Assembly (NCBI GenBank): GCA_902492235.1 | Contig: CABUKS010000010.1 | Span: 1-64,000 of the forward strand | Reading direction: 5' to 3' | DNA from: an uncultured Collinsella sp. | GTDB taxonomy: Bacteria > Actinomycetota > Coriobacteriia > Coriobacteriales > Coriobacteriaceae | DNA length: 64,000 nt | Shown here: piece after piece, positions 43,917 to 52,151 of the stretch | How positions within the stretch are numbered: position 1 is the first letter of the stretch | How the letters are laid out: every line of letters begins with the position of its first letter | Notes under the pieces: generated by a model | Seen by the model: only the letters and a program-made list of their open reading frames with translations | The model's database searches: none | What the model was told of the DNA's origin: nothing | Position numbers and translations under genes: made by a program

Positions 43917-46361
43917 GTGAACGCCTTTGACCGATATGCTCCGTTTATCCAAGACTTCATCTACTCCCACGATTGGGAGAGTCTACGCTCTATCCAGGTT
44001 GCAGCAGCTGATGCCATCTTTAACACACAAGATAATGTGCTCTTGACGGCATCCACGGCTTCCGGCAAAACCGAGGCAGCCTTCTTTCCCATCCTGACCG
44101 AGTTTTGGGAGAACCCGCCCGCGAGCGTGGGCGCCCTCTACATCGGCCCCCTCAAAGCGCTCATCAATGATCAGTTCGTCCGCCTCAACGACCTCTGCGA
44201 AGAGGCCGATATCCCTGTCTGGCACTGGCATGGCGATGTCTCGCAGTCGCACAAGGCTAAGCTCATCAAAAAACCGAGCGGCATCTTGCAGATTACGCCC
44301 GAGTCACTCGAGGCGCTCTTAATCCATAAGCACATGGCGATTCCGCGCATGTTTTGCGACCTGCGCTACGTGGTCATCGATGAGGTCCACTCGCTCATGC
44401 GCGGCGACCGCGGCGGTCAGACGCTCTGCCTTATTGAGCGCCTCTCGCGCATGGCGGGCGTGCAGCCCCGCCGCATCGGCCTTTCTGCCACCATCGGCGA
44501 CCCCGAGCGCACGGGCGCTTTTCTCTCACAGGGAACGGGGCGCGACTGCGTTATTCCCCGCTTTGAAGAACCGCGCCACGTGTGGCGCATCTCCATGGAG
44601 CACTTCTACAACTCGGGTCCCCAGGCACAGCAGCGGGGATTCGAGAGCACGGGTCCTCAAGAGGCCGAAGTGCTTGCGTGCGAGCGCATCGAGGCGGCGG
44701 CATCCGCGGCACTGCCCGCCGGCGCCCAAGACATGCGTCACAGCGGACAGCTCACACAAGAGGAGCGCCGTCAACGTCGTGAGCGGGCACGGGGCAAGGC
44801 CGCTCCCAAGGACCGCCAAACTTCCTCGGCCCCCGAGGGCGAAGTCGACATCCCACGAGCGACCGAGCAGGCGCTTCTCAACCCCACCGACACAGCACCA
44901 GACAACGCCGACCCCGGCATGGGCTATATCTTCGAACACACCCGCGGCCGCAAGTGCCTGGTCTTTGCCAACTCGCGCGAAGAGGCAGAGGCCGTATGCT
45001 CCATGCTGCGCAGCTACTGCGAGAGCCGACACGAGCCCGACCGCTTTCTCATCCACCATGGCAATCTTTCGGCATCGCTACGCGAGACGGCAGAAGAGCT
45101 CATGCGCGACGAGGAACAGGCACAAACGACCGTCACCACCTCTACGCTGGAGCTCGGTATCGATATCGGCCGCCTGGAGCGTGCGTTTCAGATCGATGCG
45201 CCATTTACCGTCAGCTCCTTTTTGCAGCGAATGGGCCGCACGGGACGCCGCGATCTTCCGCCCGAGATGTGGTTTGTCATGCGCGAGGAAGAGCCCGAGC
45301 CGCGCACGATGATGCCCGAGACCATTCCGTGGAAGCTCCTGCAAGGCATCGCGCTCGTACAACTCTATCGCGAGGAAAAATGGGTCGAGCCGCCCGAGCT
45401 CGATCGACTCCCCTACAGTCTGCTCTACCACCAGACCATGTCGACGCTTGCCAGTACCGGAGAGCTCACGCCGGCCGAACTTGCCCAGCGCGTGCTCACG
45501 CTCAGTTATTTCCATCACGTCTCGGCCGATGACTATCGCGTGCTGCTGCGCCATCTAATCAAGATCGACCATATCCAGGTCACCGAGGGCGGTGGGCTCA
45601 TTGTGGGCCTCGCGGGCGAACGCATCATTAACAACTTTAAGTTCTACGCCGTGTTCCAGGAAAACGAGGAGTTCACCGTCCGCAGCGAGTCGGCCGAGCT
45701 GGGCACAATCGTCAATCCCCCACCGCCCGGTGAGCGCATCGCCATCGCAGGCCATTGCTGGATTGTCGAGGAAGTGGACTGGAAGCGCCACACTGTCTTT
45801 GCCACGCAGGTCAAGGGCCGGGTGCCGGCCTACTTTGGCGACTGCCCCGGCGACATCAATACACACGTACTCGAGCGCATGCGCAAGGCGCTCAACGAGC
45901 ACGCGGCATATCCGTACCTCATGGGTAACGCACGGGCCCGCTTAGCGCAGGCTCGCCATACGGCCGAGATTTCGGGTGCGGGAACTAAGCCGCTCATCAA
46001 CCTGGGTGGCGACACCTGGGTGCTTTTCCCCTGGTTGGGCAGCTACGCCTTTCTGGCGCTCGAACGTATGCTCAAGATTAAATGTGCCGCGGAGCTGGGC
46101 CTTCGCGGACTCGACCCTTCACGCCCGTACTTTATGCAGTTTAAGATGAAGGCCGACGAGGAGACGTTCTTTGAGGTACTCGCAGCCGAGGCCGAAAAGG
46201 ACTTCGATCCCACCGAGCTCGTCTATCCCGGCGAGGTGCCTTATTTTAATCGCTACGACGAGTACGTTCCCGAGGAGCTCGTGCGCAAAGGCTTCGCCGA
46301 AGGCGTGCTCGACATCGAGGTTATGAAACAGCGCGTCCTCAGCTGGCGCGACCACGCCTAA
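43917..46361 (+). CDS. Lhr-like DEVH-box helicase
   Basis: An 814-residue superfamily 2 helicase. Motif I TASTASGKT (44-52), DEVH (155-158), SAT (190-192), the second RecA-like domain with RGRKCLVFANSREEAEAV and TTVTTSTLELGIDIG, and motif VI QRMGRTGRRD. A C-terminal half of about 370 residues resembles Lhr/BrxHI-type helicases. A charged insertion (about 250-330) lies between the two motor domains. GTG at 43917 has GGGGAGG upstream; the longer frame from 43875 has no ribosome site. Third gene of the TerB-ATPase-helicase set. Confidence 0.87.
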   Translation: MNAFDRYAPFIQDFIYSHDWESLRSIQVAAADAIFNTQDNVLLTASTASGKTEAAFFPILTEFWENPPASVGALYIGPLKALINDQFVRLNDLCEEADIPVWHWHGDVSQSHKAKLIKKPSGILQITPESLEALLIHKHMAIPRMFCDLRYVVIDEVHSLMRGDRGGQTLCLIERLSRMAGVQPRRIGLSATIGDPERTGAFLSQGTGRDCVIPRFEEPRHVWRISMEHFYNSGPQAQQRGFESTGPQEAEVLACERIEAAASAALPAGAQDMRHSGQLTQEERRQRRERARGKAAPKDRQTSSAPEGEVDIPRATEQALLNPTDTAPDNADPGMGYIFEHTRGRKCLVFANSREEAEAVCSMLRSYCESRHEPDRFLIHHGNLSASLRETAEELMRDEEQAQTTVTTSTLELGIDIGRLERAFQIDAPFTVSSFLQRMGRTGRRDLPPEMWFVMREEEPEPRTMMPETIPWKLLQGIALVQLYREEKWVEPPELDRLPYSLLYHQTMSTLASTGELTPAELAQRVLTLSYFHHVSADDYRVLLRHLIKIDHIQVTEGGGLIVGLAGERIINNFKFYAVFQENEEFTVRSESAELGTIVNPPPPGERIAIAGHCWIVEEVDWKRHTVFATQVKGRVPAYFGDCPGDINTHVLERMRKALNEHAAYPYLMGNARARLAQARHTAEISGAGTKPLINLGGDTWVLFPWLGSYAFLALERMLKIKCAAELGLRGLDPSRPYFMQFKMKADEETFFEVLAAEAEKDFDPTELVYPGEVPYFNRYDEYVPEELVRKGFAEGVLDIEVMKQRVLSWRDHA

Positions 46362-46388
46362 GGCCAGTCCTTTTTGGGACGGGGAGAC

Positions 46389-47267
46389 TTACTTGTCGTG
46401 AAGGATGGTGCCGAGGAAGTCGGTGTCGAAGGGTACAGCTTCGGCAAAGGCGTAGTCGCCGTCGCTGGCGATGAGCAGATAATTCTCCTCGCCGCCGAAC
46501 TCTGCATCGCCACAGGGGACCACCCAAGCATGGTCGAACACCTCAAGCGCCGTGGCGGCACAGTCGCGCAGGAACGTCACATCGCTCCCCTCGTTTGCGC
46601 TCACGATATTGGCCACGTAGATACCCCCGGGGTTCAGGCTGCCCCGCACCAGGCGCAGCGCCTCAACGGTCGCCAGCCCGCGCACGGGCTCGGCACCGCC
46701 AAAGCAATCGCTCACGACCACGTCGTAGCGACGATGGCCCACGCTCGTCACACCCAAATACGAGCGAGCCTCAGCGGTTATCACCCGCAGGCGATCGCCC
46801 GCCGCGCGCTCCAGCTCGTCTAGGTAGAACCAGCGGCGCGCCAGGCGCGTAACCTCGGCATCGTACTCAATGACGTCCATGCGCAAGCTCTCGTGCGACA
46901 TCAGCGCGAACTTGGGATAGGCAAACCCACCGCCACCCAGCATAAGCATACGGTCGATGCCGTGACCATAAGCGTCGCGCATCGCATCCTCGGACTCAAA
47001 CACGTCGTCAAACGCACGATAGTACGCAAAGACGGGCTCTGCCCAACGCTCGCCAACGTAACTTGCGCTTTGGTAGACGCCGCCTTGCACCAACACGCGA
47101 ATCTCATCGCCGCCCTCATCGTGCACGCGTTTCACACGCGCCAACCCATTGCGGGTTCGCGCAACCTGCAGACAGGCAGCACGAACAGCGACGGCGGCCG
47201 CACCAAGCGCCGCGGCTCCCAGAGCAACGCCGGCAACGACGCCGGCAGAAACACTCGGCTTGTTCAT
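46389..47267 (-). CDS. Spermidine synthase-like (SAM-fold) protein with N-terminal anchor
   Basis: A 292-residue protein with a Rossmann-type methyltransferase/aminopropyltransferase fold: MLMLGGGGFAYPKFAL, MDVIEYDAEVTRLARRWF and YDVVVSDCFGGAEP. The order and spacing recall SpeE, but the N-terminal 35 residues are an Ala/Gly/Val-rich hydrophobic segment, so it is probably membrane-tethered. No speD is present and the polyamine-binding residues are not evident, so the reaction is unknown. The start immediately follows the elp3 stop codon with AGGAG upstream, so it is co-translated with Elp3. Confidence 0.75.
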   Translation of the reverse strand: MNKPSVSAGVVAGVALGAAALGAAAVAVRAACLQVARTRNGLARVKRVHDEGGDEIRVLVQGGVYQSASYVGERWAEPVFAYYRAFDDVFESEDAMRDAYGHGIDRMLMLGGGGFAYPKFALMSHESLRMDVIEYDAEVTRLARRWFYLDELERAAGDRLRVITAEARSYLGVTSVGHRRYDVVVSDCFGGAEPVRGLATVEALRLVRGSLNPGGIYVANIVSANEGSDVTFLRDCAATALEVFDHAWVVPCGDAEFGGEENYLLIASDGDYAFAEAVPFDTDFLGTILHDK

Positions 47268-49175
47268 CTAGAGCTCCTTTTGCAGATAAAGGCCATGGTC
47301 ATAAAATCCAAGATGGCGATAGTACTCGCGCGTACCGATCGCGCTAATCACGTTGATGCGCGCATAACCCGCATCCCGGGCAATCTCGCACGCACGCTCA
47401 ACGAGCAAACGCCCCAACCCGTGATGCTGCGCCGCCTGGCCTTGATCCCCCACGCGCGCCGCCATGCCATACACGTGCACCTCGCGAATCATCGCCTCGT
47501 CCGGCGTCGTCGGCAACTCATCCGCATGCGCGGCAACAAACGAATGGTCGGGCAGCGACAACCGCAAAAAGCCCGCGATTTTGCCCTGCGGCGTCATCCA
47601 CTGCAAAAAACGCTCGCGCGTCACCGGCGTCTCGTACGCCACTTCCTCGTCAAGGGTCAGCTCATGCAAGTCGGCACCCGCCGTGCTGATCTCGCGATAG
47701 CGAATCTCGCGCACCGTCGCACCGTCACCCCGAGCAGCTAGGCGGTTCTCAACGAGCTGACGCAGGTTGGGTTTCTTGTTGCCCACCATGATGTCGTCGG
47801 AACTAAAGTCACGGATCATGCGACTGATGCGGCAGAACGCCGGCGTCACCACGATGTCGTCGGCCAACACATCGAGCAGTTCTTCCTCGGTATAGGGGCG
47901 CCACTCGCCGCGCTCGTAGCAGCCCACCAGACGCGAGCCCTCGATGAGCGCACACGGGTAGACCTTGACCTCGTCGGGCATAAAGGCCCCTTCGGTCATA
48001 AAGCGTTCGTAGTCGCGCTTGTCCCCTTCGGGCGTGGCACCCAACAAGTTAAGCATAAAGTGCGCGTGGATCTTAAAGCCAAACAGGCGCGCAAGCGAAA
48101 ACGCCCGCTCGATCTGCGCCACCGAAATGCGACGCTCGTTGATATCGAGCAGGTGCTGGTCGAGGCTCTGGATACCCATCTGGATCTTGGTGCAGCCCAG
48201 GCGGCGGATGAGCGTAAGTGCCTGCGGCGTTACGGCATCGGGACGCGTCTCGATAACGAGTCCCACCACGCGATGCTTTGCCGTCTCGTTGATGCGCTGC
48301 TGACGCTCAAGCTCCTCCATCGTTGCCGTTTGCCACTCGGCAACCTCGCCCCACGGCGTACCAGGGCCGTACAGACAACGCACCGCGCGGTTATAGCCGC
48401 CCACGGCAGCATCCACACGACCCTGCTCGTCGGCAACGCCGGCAGCAAGCTCAGCCTCGTCAGTCGCAATGCCGGCAGCCCGATAGCGCTCGCGGCGCTC
48501 CGCTACCACCGGCGGCAGGGCATCGGCAGGCGCATCGTCGAGCAGACGCCCCGCCTCGGCACGGCTGATGCCCGGACGCGCCAACATGGGGTTAGCCGCC
48601 ACACCAGCCACGGCATCGTCATTGAGCGCGCGGAAGAGCTCCGACATAAACCACGCCTGATACCCTTGCGGATAGTCGCTCCAGGTACCGCCGAGCACAA
48701 TGAGCTCAATCTTATCGGTCGCATGCCCCATCTGCGAAAGCGCCGTCAAACGGGCACTCACTTGCAGATACGGGTCGAAGCAGTTTTGCTCCGCACGGGC
48801 ACACGCCGGCTCGGCATGCAGATAGCTTTTAGGCATGCGCAGATCGTTGGGGCAAAACAGGCAATCGCCCGAGCACGGCCAGGGCTTGGTGATAACGGTA
48901 ATGGTCGCCACGCCCGAAGCCGTGCGACGAGGCTTCATGCGCAGGACCTGCAGCAGTTGACGTTCCAGATCGGAATCGACATTCCACGCAGCCCACCGAG
49001 CCGGCTCCTCGCGTTTAACCCGCTGGCAGAATGGCAGCAGGCGGCGCTTGGCCAGGTCACGTTTGTCGGCGCCCTCACGGCGCGCCTCGGCATGTATCAG
49101 TTTGACGAGCGCCTTGTCGTCCACGGTCTCGCCGCGACGCAGGGCCTCGAGTATGTTCAAGATAATCTGTTCCAT
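47268..49175 (-). CDS. elp3: Elp3-family radical SAM/GNAT tRNA U34 modification enzyme
   Basis: A 635-residue homologue of Elongator catalytic subunit Elp3, which builds the carboxymethyl group on C5 of wobble uridine from acetyl-CoA. The radical SAM cluster ligands are C101, C105 and C108 in PWPCSGDCLFCPND, with further family cysteines in HAEPACARAEQNCFDPY. TKIQMGIQSLD and HAHFMLNLLGATPEGD follow. The C-terminal GNAT domain (about 490-635) has QHHGLGRLLVERACEIARDAGY and YYRHLGF. The KAT domain ends the protein, as expected for full-length Elp3. Single-protein Elp3 enzymes are known in some bacteria and archaea. Followed directly by the SpeE-like gene. Confidence 0.92.
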   Translation of the reverse strand: MEQIILNILEALRRGETVDDKALVKLIHAEARREGADKRDLAKRRLLPFCQRVKREEPARWAAWNVDSDLERQLLQVLRMKPRRTASGVATITVITKPWPCSGDCLFCPNDLRMPKSYLHAEPACARAEQNCFDPYLQVSARLTALSQMGHATDKIELIVLGGTWSDYPQGYQAWFMSELFRALNDDAVAGVAANPMLARPGISRAEAGRLLDDAPADALPPVVAERRERYRAAGIATDEAELAAGVADEQGRVDAAVGGYNRAVRCLYGPGTPWGEVAEWQTATMEELERQQRINETAKHRVVGLVIETRPDAVTPQALTLIRRLGCTKIQMGIQSLDQHLLDINERRISVAQIERAFSLARLFGFKIHAHFMLNLLGATPEGDKRDYERFMTEGAFMPDEVKVYPCALIEGSRLVGCYERGEWRPYTEEELLDVLADDIVVTPAFCRISRMIRDFSSDDIMVGNKKPNLRQLVENRLAARGDGATVREIRYREISTAGADLHELTLDEEVAYETPVTRERFLQWMTPQGKIAGFLRLSLPDHSFVAAHADELPTTPDEAMIREVHVYGMAARVGDQGQAAQHHGLGRLLVERACEIARDAGYARINVISAIGTREYYRHLGFYDHGLYLQKEL

Positions 49176-49193
49176 GTCCCCATTGTAAAGGTA

Positions 49194-49227
49194 AAGGCGC
49201 CGGAGCCGATCTCGGCTTCGGCGCCTT
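49194..49227 (-). terminator. Terminator after the DUF4097 gene
   Basis: AAGGCGCCGAAGCCG pairs with CGGCTCCGGCGCCTT with one mismatch, around GAGA-like bases, then TACCTTT. It ends the HTH-DUF4097 operon just upstream of elp3. Confidence 0.6.
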
Positions 49228-49274
49228 CATCAAACAGCGCGTCTATATCTTCGCCTAGGCTTTCGTCTGCCTCA

Positions 49275-50174
49275 CTACTCCGAATCAAACGACATGTCGC
49301 CCGAACCGACCTCAAAACGATACGTAGCAGACTTATCGCCGTTATCGAATTCAAGATTCAAAATGGTCTCGCCGTCGTAGTCAAGCGGAAGAAAATCGCT
49401 CTCAAAGTCGCCGCTGCCCAAGGTGAGGCTCGCCTTAAAGCCCGTAGAGTTCGGAACCGTCATCTCCACATCGCCCGAGCCCACACTCACGTCCATCGAC
49501 TTCGCGGGGGCCTGGTAGAGCTCGAACGTCACATCGCCCGAACCGACCTCAGCGCTGAGCGCATCAGTCACGCTGCCCGTAAACTCTACATCTCCCGCAC
49601 CCAGGAAAAGGTCGAAACCATCACAGATGACACCGGCAATCTGCAGATCACCCGAGCCCACGTGCGCGTTGACTCCCTTCAGATGTTCGGCAACACGGCG
49701 CGGTAGCTCGACCGTAACCGAGCGATCGATTGCCTTACCATCATCACTTCCAAACTGGGAAACCTTGAGCGTCGAGTCCTCGACGGATGCGATGTTTTGC
49801 GTCGCGGCCTTGGAGGCATCCATACCCTTGGCAACGCGCCCCCGCTCGATAACGCGAGCCTTGTTGCCATCAACAACCTTGACGTCCACCGAAGCCGCAT
49901 TGATATCGAAATCGAGGTAGCGGAACTCATCGGCATCAAAGGTCGCACTCGAAAGTTGCTGAGGCCGAGCGGAATAGCTGCCGTCATCCAAGAGATCGTC
50001 CTCGTCAACCGCATCGTCCATACCAGACAAGCCGGATGCAACATCGTCGAGATCCCACGGACCATCAAAATGAATCAATGTCCGCGAAATGCCAAAGACA
50101 AGTCCGATGATGAGCACGAACGCTCCGACGCCAACGCCCAAGCGTACCTTGGATTCATGCGAAAGCTTCATCAT
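49275..50174 (-). CDS. DUF4097-like membrane-anchored beta-repeat protein
   Basis: A 299-residue protein with one N-terminal span (VRLGVGVGAFVLIIGLVFGI) and a long extracytoplasmic part. The C-terminal 150 residues are a beta-helix-like repeat with GSGD at regular spacing (HVGSGDLQI, FLGAGDVEF, EVGSGDVTF, SVGSGDVEM, TLGSGDFES, EVGSGDMSF). Such DUF4097 proteins are often encoded with PspC- or HTH-type envelope regulators. ATGATG start overlaps the upstream HTH gene stop. It probably senses or buffers envelope stress; that is inference. Confidence 0.82.
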   Translation of the reverse strand: MMKLSHESKVRLGVGVGAFVLIIGLVFGISRTLIHFDGPWDLDDVASGLSGMDDAVDEDDLLDDGSYSARPQQLSSATFDADEFRYLDFDINAASVDVKVVDGNKARVIERGRVAKGMDASKAATQNIASVEDSTLKVSQFGSDDGKAIDRSVTVELPRRVAEHLKGVNAHVGSGDLQIAGVICDGFDLFLGAGDVEFTGSVTDALSAEVGSGDVTFELYQAPAKSMDVSVGSGDVEMTVPNSTGFKASLTLGSGDFESDFLPLDYDGETILNLEFDNGDKSATYRFEVGSGDMSFDSE

Positions 50175-50893
50175 TCGTCACCTTCTTTGGCACATGGCTC
50201 AGCGGTGGCCGCGGTAGCCACGTCAGCATCAGGTTCCGCAGAAGTATCCTTCCCCTGGGCCCTGACCGCCACCGGTGCCGGACCAACCTGAATATCCCCG
50301 CGCGCCCAATCACCATCGAGCGCACGCGCAACCCAGTGATAGATGGGAATCGTAAAGAAGATCAGCGCGGCAAAGGGGCCGGCGCCAAACAGGAACATCA
50401 GCAAAAAGAACAGCAGCCAACACACGGCCCAATACGGGAACGACTGGAACGGGCCCTTCACCGGAGTCGAGCCAACTGCGCCGCCACTCGTCGCCTGAGC
50501 CGTCGCCGCATTGGCAGCCTGCGCACTCCAGCTTGCCGCTTGCGCTGCCTTGGCCGCAGCATCACTCGCCTGTGTTGCCGCCTCGGTAGCTCGTGCCGCC
50601 GCCTCATGGGTGCGTGCGCGCTCTGCCGCCTCGGCCTCGCGCTGACGAGCGCGGTCCTCGTTCTCAAACTCGATATCGTCCTCGATCTCGTCGCTCGGAT
50701 TGAGCAGCTCGTCCAGGCTCACGCCATAAAGCTTGGCGAGCGAGATCAGGTTCTCGGTATCGGGTGAGCTCTCCGCGCGCTCCCATTTACTGACCGCCTG
50801 GCGCGACAGCCCCAGCTTTCGCGCCAGCCCTTCTTGGCTAAAGCCTTTGCTGCGGCGAAGGTCGGCGAGCCGCTGCGCAGTTTCTACATTCAT
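50171..50893 (-). CDS. HTH (XRE) regulator with membrane C-terminus
   Basis: A 240-residue membrane-bound regulator. Residues 1-65 form a Cro/C1-type HTH: RLADLRRSKGFSQEGLARKLGLSRQAVSKWERAESSPDTENLISLAKLYGVSLDELL. A long Ala/Glu/Arg-rich helical linker (about 75-140) leads to two hydrophobic spans near 155-195 and a cytoplasmic tail. The frame is open to 51064, but ATG at 50893 has AGGAGG and starts the HTH. It overlaps the DUF4097 gene by four bases, suggesting a two-part sensor-regulator unit. Confidence 0.85.
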   Translation of the reverse strand: MNVETAQRLADLRRSKGFSQEGLARKLGLSRQAVSKWERAESSPDTENLISLAKLYGVSLDELLNPSDEIEDDIEFENEDRARQREAEAAERARTHEAAARATEAATQASDAAAKAAQAASWSAQAANAATAQATSGGAVGSTPVKGPFQSFPYWAVCWLLFFLLMFLFGAGPFAALIFFTIPIYHWVARALDGDWARGDIQVGPAPVAVRAQGKDTSAEPDADVATAATAEPCAKEGDE

Positions 50894-51160
50894 GGTTCCT
50901 CCTATGTGATGCCAGCCGTGCCGCCGGACCGTTTTTGTTCTTAAGGCGCCTTGCACAGTTAAAAATCTATCCGCCACCGCCAAAAGCATGCCACCTATTC
51001 TAGTGAGATTTTTGACAACCGGCGGTTGCGGGTGCATATGAGCTGCGGAAATGTGTCCAAACAAAGCAATGACCCGTAGCTTGGTTGTCCCCGTTGCGGC
51101 GTTAACGGTAGTATGGTCGTACTGTTAATTCCGCACCGCCAACGGAGGGAGTTCCGCGCC

Positions 51161-52033
51161 GTGAACCGCGATTTCGCCTCATCGCTCATCCAGCTCAACA
51201 ACACGTTCTATCGCGAGCACTCCGCCTCCTTCTCCGATACGCGCCAGGCCCCGTGGCCCGGCTGGGTGCGCACCATGGACATCGCGCTCGAACAGCTCGA
51301 CGTCGCCACGATCGAGCATCCCGTCCGCGTCTTCGATCTCGCCTGCGGCAATATGCGATTCGAAAACTTTGCCGCCGGCGGCGCACTTGCCGCCAAGGGC
51401 GTCGACGGCGCAAACCCCTCGGCAGATGCCAACTGTCCGTTTGAGTTCTACGGCGTCGACTCGTGCCAAGACCTGGCCATCGATGCACATGGCCACGCGC
51501 TGCGTATTCCCAACCTGCACTTCCAGGAACTCGATGTGCTCGACGCCCTCATGAAGCTCAACCCCGCCGAGACACCCGACGCGCTTTTCGACGCCCCGCT
51601 CGCCGACATCTCGGTCTGCTTTGGCTTTATGCACCACGTGCCGTCGTGCGAGTACCGCGTACGCGTGCTCGACGCCCTGGTGCGCCAGACGCGCCCAGGC
51701 GGCATCATCGCCATCAGCTTTTGGGAGTTTATGAACGACGAGCGTATGGCGCGCAAGGCTGTTCGCGCCGAGGCCCGCGCCGAGCTCACCCCGCCGTTTG
51801 ATGGTTACGATTCCGCGCAATTTGAAGCCGGTGACCACCTCATTGGCTGGCAAAACGACCGCCACGCCTACCGCTATTGCCATCACTTTGACGATCAGCA
51901 GATCACCGACCTGGTGCGCGGCGTCCGCACGTTCTACAAGAGCGGCGAGGTCCCCGTGCGCGAGCTTGAGCGCTTCCATGCCGACGGTCGCAGCGGCGAG
52001 CTCAACCGCTATGTGATTCTCAAGCGTCTGTAG
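51161..52033 (+). CDS. Trm9-like SAM-dependent methyltransferase
   Basis: A 290-residue class I methyltransferase. The N-terminus NNTFYREHSASFSDTRQAPWPGW closely recalls the Trm9/ABH8 family start (HFS-x-TR-x-x-PWP), enzymes that methylate the carboxymethyl group placed on wobble uridine by Elp3. Motif I is VFDLACGNMRFE; FGFMHHVPS and RPGGIIAISFWEF follow. An insert of about 20 residues follows motif I. GTG at 51161 has GGAGGGAG upstream; the frame to 51113 lacks a ribosome site. A terminator follows at 52066-52097. The link to elp3 (2 kb away) and trmB (118 bases away) supports a tRNA target; without assay it remains inference. Confidence 0.75.
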   Translation: MNRDFASSLIQLNNTFYREHSASFSDTRQAPWPGWVRTMDIALEQLDVATIEHPVRVFDLACGNMRFENFAAGGALAAKGVDGANPSADANCPFEFYGVDSCQDLAIDAHGHALRIPNLHFQELDVLDALMKLNPAETPDALFDAPLADISVCFGFMHHVPSCEYRVRVLDALVRQTRPGGIIAISFWEFMNDERMARKAVRAEARAELTPPFDGYDSAQFEAGDHLIGWQNDRHAYRYCHHFDDQQITDLVRGVRTFYKSGEVPVRELERFHADGRSGELNRYVILKRL

Positions 52034-52065
52034 GCATCGACGACTCGTCGCCGAGCCGCACCGCA

Positions 52066-52097
52066 TCTTTCGGGCAAGCTATGCCCGCCCTTTTTCA
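52066..52097 (+). terminator. Terminator after the Trm9-like gene
   Basis: CGGGC and GCCCG pair around AAGCTAT, followed by CCCTTTTTC on the plus strand, 35-60 bases beyond the stop codon. Confidence 0.6.
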
Positions 52098-52102
52098 ACC
52101 CA

Positions 52103-52129
52103 TTGACGGAACGCGCAGTTATGCGTTCC
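52103..52129 (+). promoter_or_regulatory. -35-like box with inverted repeat ahead of trmB
   Basis: TTGACG (52103-52108) overlaps a perfect 7-bp inverted repeat GGAACGC/GCGTTCC (52108-52129). The arrangement could be a promoter with an operator. No well-spaced -10 box is certain. Confidence 0.35.
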
Positions 52130-52151
52130 ATACTTATGACCAAGGAGCCTC

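Noticed and set aside
42496..46361. A BREX defence system
   Set aside because: The ATPase and helicase resemble BrxD and BrxHI, but no PglX methylase, PglZ phosphatase, BrxA/B or BrxC gene is nearby.
46389..47267. Spermidine synthase (speE)
   Set aside because: The fold matches, but it has a membrane-like N-terminus, no speD partner and no obvious polyamine-site residues.
49480..49680. Regularly spaced repeats that could suggest a CRISPR or tandem DNA repeat
   Set aside because: They are codons for the GSGD turns of the DUF4097 protein; the DNA between repeats is coding and the units are not identical.
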